DNA of 64,000 nt from Deltaproteobacteria bacterium. Lineage in GTDB: Bacteria; Desulfobacterota; Desulfobacteria; Desulfobacterales; SURF-15. Positions 55,025-64,000 of the stretch are shown in pieces. Positions within the stretch are counted from its first letter, which is position 1. The number at the start of each line of letters is the position of its first letter. The translations under genes and the position numbers were made by a program. The stretch is taken from NCBI GenBank assembly GCA_019309565.1, contig JAFDFZ010000001.1, forward strand, positions 1-64,000, in the 5' to 3' direction. The notes under the pieces are model-generated. The model saw nothing but the letters and a program-made list of their open reading frames with translations, made no database searches and was not told the origin of the DNA.

Positions 55025-58000
55025 CTAATAGACCGTATCGGTACACACTGTTTCAATGGCCTTATAACCGAGAAATCCGTTGATCTCTCTTGTTAATGAA
55101 GCACCGGCCTTCAATTTAAGTCTATCAGGCAGTGCGATGATGGTCTCCGTCCTGTCAGGATCCTGCAAATGGACATACGCCGGACAGGACCCTGGATGCC
55201 GTTTCAGTATATCATGGATTTTCGATAATACGGATTTCTCCGTGCGTCTCACATCCAGGGTCAAATGAACCGCAGCGGTCCATATCTCCTCGGCCTTTTC
55301 CATCGGAATAACCGTATCTGTCAAGATCTTAACAGCATTTTCATCTTTTTGCACCTGTCCCTGGATTAATATCGGCGTATCTTCTACAAGCAACTCAGAG
55401 GCCTTTGCATAAACTGCTGGGAAAACCGTACATTCCACAGCCCCTTGCAGATCTTCCACTACTGCAAATGCCATGGGCTCGCCTTTCTTTGTGATAATGG
55501 TTTTCACACTAAGCACAACGCCCCCGATCCTTACGGTTTGGCCATCTTTCATTTCCGGCAACGACAGGGTATCGGCATTGGTGAATTTTTCTATAAGCTC
55601 TTCGTATCTTTTCAACGGGTGTCCGGAGATATAAAAACCAAGAGCTTCTTTTTCATATGCAAGCCGCTGTTTTTCTTCCCATTGGGCTATGGCGGGCAGG
55701 GCAGGTGCGTTCGTCGCTCCTTGTCTTTTGCCTTGGAAGGTGAAAAGACCTATCTGAGGATCTGACCTTTCTTTCTGAACCACCTGTCCATACTCCAGCG
55801 CATCTTCTAAAGCAGCAACCATCGCGGCCCGATCCGCGCCCGTTCCATCAAACGCCCCGCATTTAATCAGGCTTTCAATGACTCGTTTGTTGACCTTTCT
55901 AAGATCAACCCGTTCACAGAAATCAAATATCGAATTGAACGGCCCGTTCTGTCTTGCCTCAATGATCGAATCGATGGCTCCCTCTCCCACGTTCTTAATC
56001 GCCAGCAGCCCGAATTGAATCCTGGTACCGGATACCGTAAATTCCTTTTCGCTTTTGTTTATATCCGGTGGTAAAACCGTAATGCCGTGTTTCCTGCACT
56101 CGGCAATATACTTCACCACACCGTCTGTGGAATTCATTTCACTGGTCAACAGAGCAGCCATAAACTCAAGCGGGTAATGCGCCTTAAGATAGGCGGTCTG
56201 AAAGGCGATAAGGGCATAAGCGGCACTGTGAGATTTATTAAACCCGTAGCCTCCGAATTTTTCCATCAGGTCGAAAATCTGTCTTGCTTTATCGCTATCC
56301 ACGCCTTTTGCCACAGCCCCCTGCATGAATCGCTGACGGTGCCGGGCCATCTCTGCTGCGATCTTTTTCCCCATGGCTTTGCGCAACTCATCGGCCTCCG
56401 CCATGGAATAGTCGGCAAGTTCGCTTGCGATTTTCATTACCTGTTCCTGGTACACGATCACGCCATAGGTCTCTTGCAGAATGGATTGCAGCTCGGGTAC
56501 GAGGTATTCTATCGGCTTTCTTCCATGCTTGCGATCCACATAGTCATCGATCATACCGCTTTCCATGGGACCCGGACGATACAGTGCAAGCAATGCGACG
56601 ATGTCATCAAAGCTGGCTGGTTTTAATCGGACCAGAAGATCCCTCATGCCGGAACTTTCAAGCTGAAACACACCGGTTGAATCTCCTGAACACAGCAGCC
56701 GGTAGGTATCTGGATCGTTGAGATCCAGCCGGGATAGATCCGGACGTTTACCGTTTCGCCCCTCAATAAGAGAAAGCGTGTTCTCGATGACCGTAAGATT
56801 GCGCAGTCCTAAAAAGTCGAATTTAACAAGGCCGATCTTCTCTACCCACTTCATATCGTACTGAGTGAGCACCTCGCCTTTTTTCCCTCGATAAAGAGGC
56901 ATGTACTCCACCAGCGGTCTGTCGGAGATGACCACGCCGGCTGCATGGGTGGAAGCGTGTCTTGGAAGCCCCTCCAGCACGCGGCTTATGTTTATCAAAT
57001 CGGCTATTTCCGGTTGCTTTTCAGCCAGCTCCGTCAGCCTGGGCTCTTGCTTAAGCGCATCGTCCAGTGTTATGTTTAAAACATCGGGAACAAGCTTTGC
57101 GATGCTGTCCACCTGTCTTAAGGGAATATCGAGAGCACGGCCTACATCCCTGATGACGGCCCTTGGTTTGAGTTTGCCGAAAGTGATGATCTGTGCCACA
57201 TAGTCAACACCCCCGTAACGATCCACCACATACTTGAACACCGCTTCTCGGCCGTTTATGCAAAAATCCACATCGATATCCGGCATGCTGATTCTGGCCG
57301 GATTCAAAAACCGCTCGAAAAGCAGTCCATGTTCAATGGGATCAAGATCTGTAATCCCAAGACAGTAAGCGACCAGACTTCCCGCAGCAGACCCCCTGCC
57401 AGGGCCCACCGGGATATGGTTTTGTTTCGCAAAATTAATGAAATCCGCAACGATTAGAAAATACCCGGCAAATCCCATGGATTTGATGACCGACAATTCG
57501 TAATCAAGGCGGTTTCTGTAAGCGGCCAGCTCGGTTTCCGGACGCTTTGACTTTATCCGGCTAATTACACCTTCAAAGCCCTCCCGCACCTGCTGTTCAA
57601 ACAGCATATCAACGGATTGCCCCGGTGTGTTTCTGAATTTGGGGAAATGATAACTTTTAAAATCAAACTCCACCTGGCAACGATCTGCAATCTCGCCGGT
57701 GTGTTGGATGGCTTCCCGGTGATCTTCGAATGCGCGGATCATCTCCCCGGGTGCTTTAAAATAGAGTTGATCGGTTCGGAATCGAAGCCTTTCCGATTCA
57801 TGAACCGTCTTACCTGTTTGAACACACAGAAGCACATCGTGTGCTCTCACATCATCTTTATCAAGGTAATGGCAATCGTTGGTTGCAACCGCAGGGATCG
57901 ATAGTTTTTGGCTTAGCTCAAACAGAAATTCATTCACGTTTTGTTGTTCGGGTAAGCCGTTTTGTTGAACTTCAAGAAAAAAATTATTTTCTCCGAAAAG

Positions 58001-58492
58001 ATCGCGATAAAAGGTTGCCGCTTCAACAGCCTCGTCCAATCGGTTTTCCTGGATCAGCACCGGAATCTCACCGTGCAAACAGGCTGTCAGCCCGATAAGC
58101 CCCTTATGATGGGCTTTTAACAACTCCCTGTCGATCCGGGGTTTGTAGTAGAAACCATCCAGATGGGCAACGCTCACAAGCTTGCACAGGTTCCGATATC
58201 CTTCCTGATTTTCGGCAAGCAGAATAATATGGGTAAGACCCTTGTGATCCATGGGGGTTTTATCCCCAAGGCTTCTGGGCGCCACATAGCATTCGCATCC
58301 GATGATCGGCTTTATACCTGCCTTTATGGCTTTTTGATAAAACTCCACAACGCCGAACATGGTACCGTGATCGGTAATGGCAACCGCATCCATGCCGTAC
58401 TCCAATACCCGCTCCATAAGGGGAGTGAGTCGGATGGCACCGTCAAGCAAGCTGTACTCGGTGTGAACATGCAGATGGACAAATCGTGACAT
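55025..58492 (-). CDS. dnaE: DNA polymerase III alpha subunit
   Basis: 1155 aa, full length. PHP domain at the N-terminus (HLHVHTEYSLLDGAIRL), catalytic palm PDIDVDFCINGREAVF near 410, and the finger region KSHSAAYALIAFQTAYLKAH near 765. An OB-fold lies near 1000. Replicative polymerase. Start of the housekeeping block. Confidence 0.98.
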   Translation of the reverse strand: MSRFVHLHVHTEYSLLDGAIRLTPLMERVLEYGMDAVAITDHGTMFGVVEFYQKAIKAGIKPIIGCECYVAPRSLGDKTPMDHKGLTHIILLAENQEGYRNLCKLVSVAHLDGFYYKPRIDRELLKAHHKGLIGLTACLHGEIPVLIQENRLDEAVEAATFYRDLFGENNFFLEVQQNGLPEQQNVNEFLFELSQKLSIPAVATNDCHYLDKDDVRAHDVLLCVQTGKTVHESERLRFRTDQLYFKAPGEMIRAFEDHREAIQHTGEIADRCQVEFDFKSYHFPKFRNTPGQSVDMLFEQQVREGFEGVISRIKSKRPETELAAYRNRLDYELSVIKSMGFAGYFLIVADFINFAKQNHIPVGPGRGSAAGSLVAYCLGITDLDPIEHGLLFERFLNPARISMPDIDVDFCINGREAVFKYVVDRYGGVDYVAQIITFGKLKPRAVIRDVGRALDIPLRQVDSIAKLVPDVLNITLDDALKQEPRLTELAEKQPEIADLINISRVLEGLPRHASTHAAGVVISDRPLVEYMPLYRGKKGEVLTQYDMKWVEKIGLVKFDFLGLRNLTVIENTLSLIEGRNGKRPDLSRLDLNDPDTYRLLCSGDSTGVFQLESSGMRDLLVRLKPASFDDIVALLALYRPGPMESGMIDDYVDRKHGRKPIEYLVPELQSILQETYGVIVYQEQVMKIASELADYSMAEADELRKAMGKKIAAEMARHRQRFMQGAVAKGVDSDKARQIFDLMEKFGGYGFNKSHSAAYALIAFQTAYLKAHYPLEFMAALLTSEMNSTDGVVKYIAECRKHGITVLPPDINKSEKEFTVSGTRIQFGLLAIKNVGEGAIDSIIEARQNGPFNSIFDFCERVDLRKVNKRVIESLIKCGAFDGTGADRAAMVAALEDALEYGQVVQKERSDPQIGLFTFQGKRQGATNAPALPAIAQWEEKQRLAYEKEALGFYISGHPLKRYEELIEKFTNADTLSLPEMKDGQTVRIGGVVLSVKTIITKKGEPMAFAVVEDLQGAVECTVFPAVYAKASELLVEDTPILIQGQVQKDENAVKILTDTVIPMEKAEEIWTAAVHLTLDVRRTEKSVLSKIHDILKRHPGSCPAYVHLQDPDRTETIIALPDRLKLKAGASLTREINGFLGYKAIETVCTDTVY

Positions 58493-58619
58493 GGTTATTC
58501 CTCAGGTAGGTGTATATCAAAACCCGGGTTAAAAGTCGGTTTGCTTCGCTCAAACAGCCACTCACCTCAAAATGCGGCCATTCGGATCAAAGCTCGAATT
58601 TCACCGGGGATTGCTGCGA

Positions 58620-60083
58620 TCATTCCAGCCGATAATTCGGCGCCTCTTTGGTAATAATAACATCATGAACATGGCTTTCCCGCAACCCGGCAGCGCTTAT
58701 CTTGATAAACCGTGCCTTTTCTCTGAGTTCCTGGATGTTACGGCAGCCGATGTATCCCATGCCGGCTTTGAGCCCTCCAACAAGCTGAAATATGTTTGCC
58801 GACAGCGACCCTCTGTACGGTACCCGCCCCACTATCCCCTCTGGGACCAGCTTTTCTTCTTCAAATTCTTCTTCCTGATAATACCGATCTCTGCTGCCCT
58901 TTTTCATGGCCTCCATTGAACCCATTCCCCTGTAAACCTTGTAACTGCGGCCCTGATAAAAAATGGACTCCCCTGGGCTTTCCTCGGTTCCGGCAAACAG
59001 CCCGCCGATCATCACCGAATGAGCACCCGCTGCAATGGCCTTGGTAATATCTCCGGAGAATTTGACCCCTCCATCCGCAATCAGGGGCACACCGGTGCGA
59101 TTGGAAATGGTTTTGCAATTCATTATAGCCGTAATCTGAGGAACTCCAATTCCCGCCACAATACGAGTGGTACATATGGAGCCGGGACCGATTCCGATTT
59201 TCACCCCGTCCACACCGGCCTTAATGAGCGCTTCAGCCCCCTCAGCAGTACCCACATTGCCGGCAACAAGTTCGATGTCCTTGAAATTGCTTTTCAAGAT
59301 GGAAACCGCCCGGATCACGTTCTCTGAATGTCCGTGAGAGGTGTCAATGAGAATAACATCAGCCCCCGCTTTTAACAGGGCTTCGGTGCGCTCCTGCATA
59401 TCGGCTCCGACCCCCACTGCGGCCCCCACTCTCAGCCGACCCATGGCGTCTTTGCATGCGTTGGGATACTTTTTTATTTTCTCAATATCCTTGATGGTGA
59501 TCAATCCTTTTAATCGACGCTGGTCATCCACAACCAGCAATTTTTCAATGCGATGCTTATGAAGCAATTTCTTTGATTCCTCAAGCGTGATCCCTTCGGT
59601 TACTGTAACAAGATTTTCCTTGGTCATCACTTCACAGACTTTCTTTTCAAGATCTGTCTCGAATCGCAGATCTCTGTTGGTCACGATCCCCACCAGCTTA
59701 TCATCCCGGGTCACCGGCACGCCGGAAATCCGATATTTTTCCATCAATTCAAGCACCTCACGGACCGGTTGTTCCGGGCGAATCGTCACAGGATCTATAA
59801 CCATCCCGCTTTCAGATTTTTTTACCTGGTCCACCTCAATGGCCTGGCTCTTTATGCTCATATTTCGATGAATAAAACCCATTCCCCCTTCCCGTGCCAT
59901 GCTGATGGAGGTCCGTGCCTCGGTAACCGTATCCATGGCTGCGCTTACGATGGGGATGTTCAGTGTAATATTCCTGGTAAGCTGGGTTCGCGTATCCACG
60001 TCTTTTGGCAAGACGGCGGAATGATTGGGAACCAACAGAACATCATCAAAAGAATATGTTTCTTCAAGGAAAACCTGTTCCAT
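58620..60083 (-). CDS. guaB: inosine-5-monophosphate dehydrogenase
   Basis: 487 aa. I chose the ATG at 60083 because GGAGG lies 6 nt upstream; the ATG at 60089 touches it. [15 protein letters not shown] start, two CBS domains about 95-205 ([20 protein letters not shown]), active-site loop [11 protein letters not shown] (Cys near 305), and RGMGSMEAM. Rate-limiting GMP synthesis; GTP also feeds GDP-mannose. Confidence 0.97.
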   Translation of the reverse strand: MEQVFLEETYSFDDVLLVPNHSAVLPKDVDTRTQLTRNITLNIPIVSAAMDTVTEARTSISMAREGGMGFIHRNMSIKSQAIEVDQVKKSESGMVIDPVTIRPEQPVREVLELMEKYRISGVPVTRDDKLVGIVTNRDLRFETDLEKKVCEVMTKENLVTVTEGITLEESKKLLHKHRIEKLLVVDDQRRLKGLITIKDIEKIKKYPNACKDAMGRLRVGAAVGVGADMQERTEALLKAGADVILIDTSHGHSENVIRAVSILKSNFKDIELVAGNVGTAEGAEALIKAGVDGVKIGIGPGSICTTRIVAGIGVPQITAIMNCKTISNRTGVPLIADGGVKFSGDITKAIAAGAHSVMIGGLFAGTEESPGESIFYQGRSYKVYRGMGSMEAMKKGSRDRYYQEEEFEEEKLVPEGIVGRVPYRGSLSANIFQLVGGLKAGMGYIGCRNIQELREKARFIKISAAGLRESHVHDVIITKEAPNYRLE

Positions 60084-60177
60084 CAACATCCTCCAGTATT
60101 AAATAGCATTAGCCATCATAAATTTGCCGTCATGAATAGCAAAAGGCGAATTCTTTCGCAATGGTTTATTTTATGCC

Positions 60178-60205
60178 TTGACAATGAGTCGAATCCCATT
60201 AAAAT
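60178..60205 (+). promoter_or_regulatory. candidate sigma-70 promoter
   Basis: TTGACA (60178-60183), 16-nt spacer, TAAAAT (60200-60205), pointing into the gene at 60333. Good sequence match but the leader would be about 120 nt. Confidence 0.45.
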
Positions 60206-60332
60206 CGACTTTGAGACTCTGCCTCAATTGGCTTCCAGCTCACAGGCTGCACCTGTGCCCCAAAGGGAATAGTGGACACGAAATGAAGCGTTGGAGCTAA
60301 AATGAAATGGTGGAAGAAACCGAAATTATACC

Positions 60333-60941
60333 ATGCTTCTTAAGATCAACCCTAAGAATCCTCAGGAGCGACTGATCAAAAGGGTAAGCGAAATTATCAG
60401 ACGCGGTGGAATCATTGCGTATCCTACCGATACGTTTTATGGTATCGGCTGTGACATCATGAATAAACGGGCAATTGAAAAGATATATGCATTAAAAAAG
60501 AGAAGTAAAAACCAGCCTTTCAGCTTCATTTGTTCGAGCCTTAAAAATATCAGCTACTATGCCAAGGTCTCAAACTATGCATACAAGATGATGAAACGGT
60601 TGTTACCGGGACCCTATACGTTCATCCTGGAAGGTTCCAGACACGTACCTAAAATGATGCTGACCAGGCGCAAATTCGCGGGAATTCGGGTTCCCAATCA
60701 CGCCATCTGTTTGCAACTGGTTGAACGGCTTGGTAATCCTATCATATCAACCACAGCCTCGCTTCCGGATGGCACCATATTTTACGACCCTTCTCTGATC
60801 CATGACACCTTTAAGAAACAGCTCGATGCGGTCATCGACGGCGGACCTGTTCCGGGAAAGCCTTCCAGCGTAGTCTCACTGGTTGATGATGAGCCTGAGG
60901 TGATTCGCGAAGGGTTGGGAGATGTAAGCATGTTCCGCTAG
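60333..60941 (+). CDS. Sua5/YciO/YrdC-family protein
   Basis: 202 aa. The YrdC fold is shown by GGIIAYPTDTFYGIGCD (residues 29-45), KKRSKNQPFSFIC and LLPGPYTFILEG. Members make threonylcarbamoyl-adenylate for t6A in tRNA, or are related YciO proteins. A full Sua5 (~330 aa) has an extra C-terminal domain, absent here. Transcribed away from guaB. Confidence 0.85.
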   Translation: MLLKINPKNPQERLIKRVSEIIRRGGIIAYPTDTFYGIGCDIMNKRAIEKIYALKKRSKNQPFSFICSSLKNISYYAKVSNYAYKMMKRLLPGPYTFILEGSRHVPKMMLTRRKFAGIRVPNHAICLQLVERLGNPIISTTASLPDGTIFYDPSLIHDTFKKQLDAVIDGGPVPGKPSSVVSLVDDEPEVIREGLGDVSMFR

Positions 60942-60954
60942 CAGAGTTGTTTTT

Positions 60955-62778
60955 TTACGGCTCTTCGCTGAACTTCTCTTGCAGGTTTTCCCGAAGCATC
61001 TCTCCGAACTCAGAAGTGGGGGCGTCCATATTGTTGATGTACTCGTTGAGCAGACTTTGTTCGTTTTCGACCTCAAGCCGCTTGATGGACAAACCGATTC
61101 GTCTTTCCTCCACGTTTACACTCATAACCTTGGCATTGATGACACTGCCTACGGTGTATTGTCCAACGGGTGACTTAATCTTTTCTTTGGAAATTTCAGA
61201 TACATGTACTAAACCTTCGATGCCTTCTTCCAGCTCCACGAAAATCCCGAAATCTGTGACGTTCGTAATGGTTCCCGTAATTTCCGTTCCCACCACGTAT
61301 CGCTCGGCCACGGTTTCCCAGGGATCCGGCTGAAGTTGTTTGATCCCCAAAGAAAATCGTTCATTCTCCTTATCAATATCAAGAACGATGGCCTGGACGA
61401 CATCACCTTTTTTATAGACCTCCGAAGGGTGCTTGATTCGTTTTGTCCATGAGATATCCGAGATGTGAACAAGTCCGTCGATGCCTTCGTCTATTCCGAT
61501 GAAAAGACCGAACTCTGTAATATTCTTTATCTTTCCTTCAATGGTGGTGCCCACCGGATATTTTTCACTGATGATATCCCACGGGTTTGGCACCGCCTGC
61601 TTCAAGCCCAGGGAGATCCGGCGGGCTTCCGGTTTAATATCCAGCACCACAGCTTCCACCGTTTCACCCACGGATACGATTTTGGATGGATGCCGAACCT
61701 TCCGGGTCCACGACATCTCAGAGACATGAACCAGCCCTTCAATTCCTTCTTCCAGTTCCACAAACGCCCCATAATCGGTAAGACTGACAACCTTTCCTGT
61801 GATTCGGGATCCGGGAGGATATTTCTCCGCAGCGGTCATCCACGGGTCCTCAACGAGCTGTTTCATTCCAAGAGATACTCGTTCCCTTTCGATATCAAGG
61901 GTTAAGATTTTCACCCTGATGGGATCGCCGATGGAAAACAGGTCGGCCGGATGTTTCACACGGCCCCAGGAGATATCCGTAATGTGAAGCAACCCGTCCA
62001 CACCACCCAGATCAACAAATACGCCATAGTCTGTGATGTTTTTAACCACCCCCTCAACCAGTTTGCCTTCGTAGATCGAGGCGAGGGTTTCCGCGCGTTT
62101 TGCCGCGCGTTCTTCCTCCAGCAAAACCCTTCTGGACAAAACGATGTTGCTTCTTTTTCGGTTATATTTTAAGATTCTAAAATCAAATTTTTTTCCCACC
62201 ATATCATCCATGTTGCGAATCGGACGCAAGTCGGCCTGGGATCCCGGCAGAAAAGCAGTCACACCGATGTCAACGGAAAAGCCCCCTTTGACACGATTGG
62301 TAATCACCCCCTGCACGGTACCACCGGATTCATATGCTTTCCGGATGGCTTCCCAGATCTTAACTGTGGTGGCTTTCTCTTTGGATAACACCACAACTTC
62401 TTCCTCATCGTCCCACCATTCAACCATCACTTCAATGATATCCCCGACCTTTGCGGTCACATTGCCGTCTTCGTCCAGGAACTCCTGTATTCGAATCTGC
62501 CCTTCAGACTTATATCCGATATCCACAAGCACGTGATCTTTATCAACGGAAATAATTCTACCCGTAACCACCTCTCCTTCCTGGAAACGCTTGAAACTCT
62601 CCTCGTACAAGTCCATGAGGTTTTCCATGCTGCTGCCCGCGGGTGGTGTCGGTTTTGATGAAGGAACGATATTTGGTGTGGCCGAATCCGCCTTTTGGCC
62701 GTCAGTTACTTCTATATCCTCAACGCCCTCTTTTCGATGGGTCGAATGTGGTACATCATTATTCGTCTCATTGGTCAT
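60955..62778 (-). CDS. rpsA: 30S ribosomal protein S1
   Basis: 607 aa from the ATG at 62778, with AAGGGGGGG about 10 nt upstream. The frame extends to 62865 but the product then has an atypical leader. Six S1 RNA-binding domains follow an acidic N-terminus; the last four are typical (VDGLLHITDISW, EEGIEGLVHVSEMSW, DEGIDGLVHISDISW, EEGIEGLVHVSEIS). Binds mRNA on the 30S subunit and helps initiation. Confidence 0.96.
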   Translation of the reverse strand: MTNETNNDVPHSTHRKEGVEDIEVTDGQKADSATPNIVPSSKPTPPAGSSMENLMDLYEESFKRFQEGEVVTGRIISVDKDHVLVDIGYKSEGQIRIQEFLDEDGNVTAKVGDIIEVMVEWWDDEEEVVVLSKEKATTVKIWEAIRKAYESGGTVQGVITNRVKGGFSVDIGVTAFLPGSQADLRPIRNMDDMVGKKFDFRILKYNRKRSNIVLSRRVLLEEERAAKRAETLASIYEGKLVEGVVKNITDYGVFVDLGGVDGLLHITDISWGRVKHPADLFSIGDPIRVKILTLDIERERVSLGMKQLVEDPWMTAAEKYPPGSRITGKVVSLTDYGAFVELEEGIEGLVHVSEMSWTRKVRHPSKIVSVGETVEAVVLDIKPEARRISLGLKQAVPNPWDIISEKYPVGTTIEGKIKNITEFGLFIGIDEGIDGLVHISDISWTKRIKHPSEVYKKGDVVQAIVLDIDKENERFSLGIKQLQPDPWETVAERYVVGTEITGTITNVTDFGIFVELEEGIEGLVHVSEISKEKIKSPVGQYTVGSVINAKVMSVNVEERRIGLSIKRLEVENEQSLLNEYINNMDAPTSEFGEMLRENLQEKFSEEP

Positions 62779-62961
62779 GAGAAAAATACCCCCCCTTAAC
62801 CTTATTCGCTGAGAACCTAACTCAACATAGATTAAGTTGCTAACAGACTGCTTAACAAATTGCAACGATTATTTTTCAGTAATTCTCGTTGTACCCCGCT
62901 GTCGAAAAAAAACTCAAAAGGCACAGTCTTTGGTACAAATAAAAAGTATCTCGATTTCCTG

Positions 62962-63633
62962 TCATTTGTTCATCGCCTGTTTCATCTCGCTTAGCATGCA
63001 ATCAACAACCTGCTCGGCGGTAAGATGAGTGGAATCAATGAAAATGGCGTCTTCGGCACATCTGAGCGGTGCCAGCGGGCGGCTGCTGTCGTTTTGGTCG
63101 CGTTTCTGCATCTCCTCTCTTACGCTTTTAATGGTATGGCCCGAAGCATCCTTTAATTCTGCAAATCGCCTCCGGGCTCTTTCTTCAGGGTCAGCATCCA
63201 GGTAGAATTTGATGTCCGCATTGGGAAATACCACGGTGCCCATGTCCCTGCCCTCGATCACGATTCCTTTCCGGCGAGCAAAGCTCCTTTGGACCTTCAA
63301 AAGAAATTCTCTGACAACCGGTCTTGCGGACACCGCCGATGCCGCCATGCTGATCTCGGGGGTGCGAATGAGATCCGTAATATCTGCTCCATTGGATAAC
63401 AGGCGAAGTCCCTTTTTGTTGCTGGAAAAGGTGAGCTTAAGCCTGCTGCAAAGTTCCTCAAGTCCCCCGTCATCGTCAATGCGGATGCCTGCAGACCGGG
63501 CCTCGAACGCGACTGCACGGTAAAGCGCTCCGGTATCGATGTATCGATATCCAAGTCGCTGTGCAAGCATTCTGCTTACCGTGGTTTTGCCCGCACCTGC
63601 AGGACCGTCTATGGTAACGATCAACCGCTTCAT
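62962..63633 (-). CDS. cmk: cytidylate kinase
   Basis: 223 aa. P-loop TIDGPAGAGKTTVSRMLAQ (residues 7-25), RYIDTGALYRAVA, and the CMP-binding IEGRDMGTVVFPNADIKFYL. Phosphorylates CMP and dCMP. The 4-bp overlap with hisC (ATGA) fits the hisC-cmk-rpsA order common in Deltaproteobacteria. Confidence 0.96.
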   Translation of the reverse strand: MKRLIVTIDGPAGAGKTTVSRMLAQRLGYRYIDTGALYRAVAFEARSAGIRIDDDGGLEELCSRLKLTFSSNKKGLRLLSNGADITDLIRTPEISMAASAVSARPVVREFLLKVQRSFARRKGIVIEGRDMGTVVFPNADIKFYLDADPEERARRRFAELKDASGHTIKSVREEMQKRDQNDSSRPLAPLRCAEDAIFIDSTHLTAEQVVDCMLSEMKQAMNK

Positions 63634-64000
63634 GAAAGTACCTTTTGCAACGCTTCTATAAAAAACGAATTTTCCTCAGGAAGCCCAACATTTACACGAA
63701 TAAACGTCGGGAAATCATAGGCACTCATGGAGCGGACAATCACTCCAAGGGATAGAAGATCTTCGTACACCATATCCGCATCCTTTTGAACATCAATGAG
63801 AAAAAAGTTTGTCTGGGTTGGAAAATACCTGACTCCCAGCTTATCCAGCGAGGAGTAGAGAAAGTCCAATCCTTCGTGGGTGAGTCGAAGCGTTCGATTC
63901 AAAAACGCTTCATCATCAAGCGCGGCGGCAGCGGCTGCCTGGCCCAAAATATTGACATTAAACGGTCCCCTGACCCGATGCAACAAATCCGATATCAAAG
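63630..64000 (-). CDS. hisC: histidinol-phosphate aminotransferase, C-terminal part
   Basis: About 123 codons of the C-terminus; the gene continues past the right end. Contains RGPFNVNILGQAAAAAALDD, QTNFFLID and IRVNVGLPEEN, which match the small domain of HisC-like PLP aminotransferases. It overlaps cmk by 4 bp. A related aromatic aminotransferase cannot be excluded. Confidence 0.82.
   Translation of the reverse strand, partial: LISDLLHRVRGPFNVNILGQAAAAAALDDEAFLNRTLRLTHEGLDFLYSSLDKLGVRYFPTQTNFFLIDVQKDADMVYEDLLSLGVIVRSMSAYDFPTFIRVNVGLPEENSFFIEALQKVLS

Noticed and set aside
62779-62865. Extension of the S1 reading frame
   Set aside because: The ATG at 62778 has a good SD and typical S1 start; the extension is non-conserved in style.
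1-64000. CRISPR arrays, rRNA, tRNA genes, complete insertion sequences or prophage
   Set aside because: No regular spaced repeats, cloverleaf-like sequence, or transposase or integrase gene was seen by eye.

Overview
The window looks like chromosomal DNA from a Gram-negative bacterium, most likely a Desulfobacterota (deltaproteobacterial) sulfate-reducer relative. This rests on gene content: an exosortase with a fused EpsI domain next to its own CTERM-tailed substrate, a sigma-54 two-component pair beside an EPS cluster, and the order hisC-cmk-rpsA (six-S1-domain S1 protein) at the right end. No rRNA or tRNA gene was found, so the taxonomy is inference.

Layout. 1-4.1 kb: a secreted modular protein, a small CTERM-anchored protein (PIP variant of PEP-CTERM) and an exosortase/EpsI fusion. 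4.7-6.8 kb: a soluble histidine kinase and an NtrC-type sigma-54 activator with overlapping genes. 7.5-14.2 kb: a near-consensus sigma-54 promoter, then the EPS assembly core (priming sugar transferase, outer-membrane export lipoprotein, Wzz-like chain-length protein, AAA ATPase, and a BY-kinase-like ATPase without the P-loop lysine). 14.2-29.3 kb: polymerase/ligase, four glycosyltransferases, a methyltransferase, a FemAB/GNAT-like protein, two NodB deacetylases, an ATP-grasp protein and a flippase, with a second copy of the modular secreted protein in between. 29.4-38 kb: a secreted Ig-like protein, a giant GlmS-like amidotransferase/isomerase (1307 aa) followed by an asparagine-synthase-like protein with no glutaminase cysteine, and a secreted protein of unknown type. 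38-47.3 kb: a subtilisin-like protease on the minus strand, a PilZ protein, a pectate-lyase-like secreted protein, a methyltransferase and two small proteins. 47.3-48.6 kb: a decayed patch. 48.6-55 kb (minus strand): GDP-fucose and UDP-galactose precursor genes (fcl, gmd, galE, a manC-like gene), a PilZ gene and a DegT-type aminotransferase. 55-64 kb: housekeeping genes dnaE, guaB, a Sua5/YciO-family gene, rpsA, cmk and partial hisC.

How it fits together. The kinase/regulator pair probably senses an intracellular signal and activates the sigma-54 promoter at 7464-7479, switching on EPS assembly. The precursor genes supply GDP-mannose, GDP-fucose and UDP-galactose. The exosortase anchors the small CTERM protein. 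The most distinctive signal is a roughly 150-residue domain found six times in four secreted proteins (an otherwise unrecognised pair at 510 and 24038, a subtilase, and a pectate-lyase-like protein). Some of these also share an Ig-like module. I infer a set of matrix proteins that share an EPS-binding or adhesion module.
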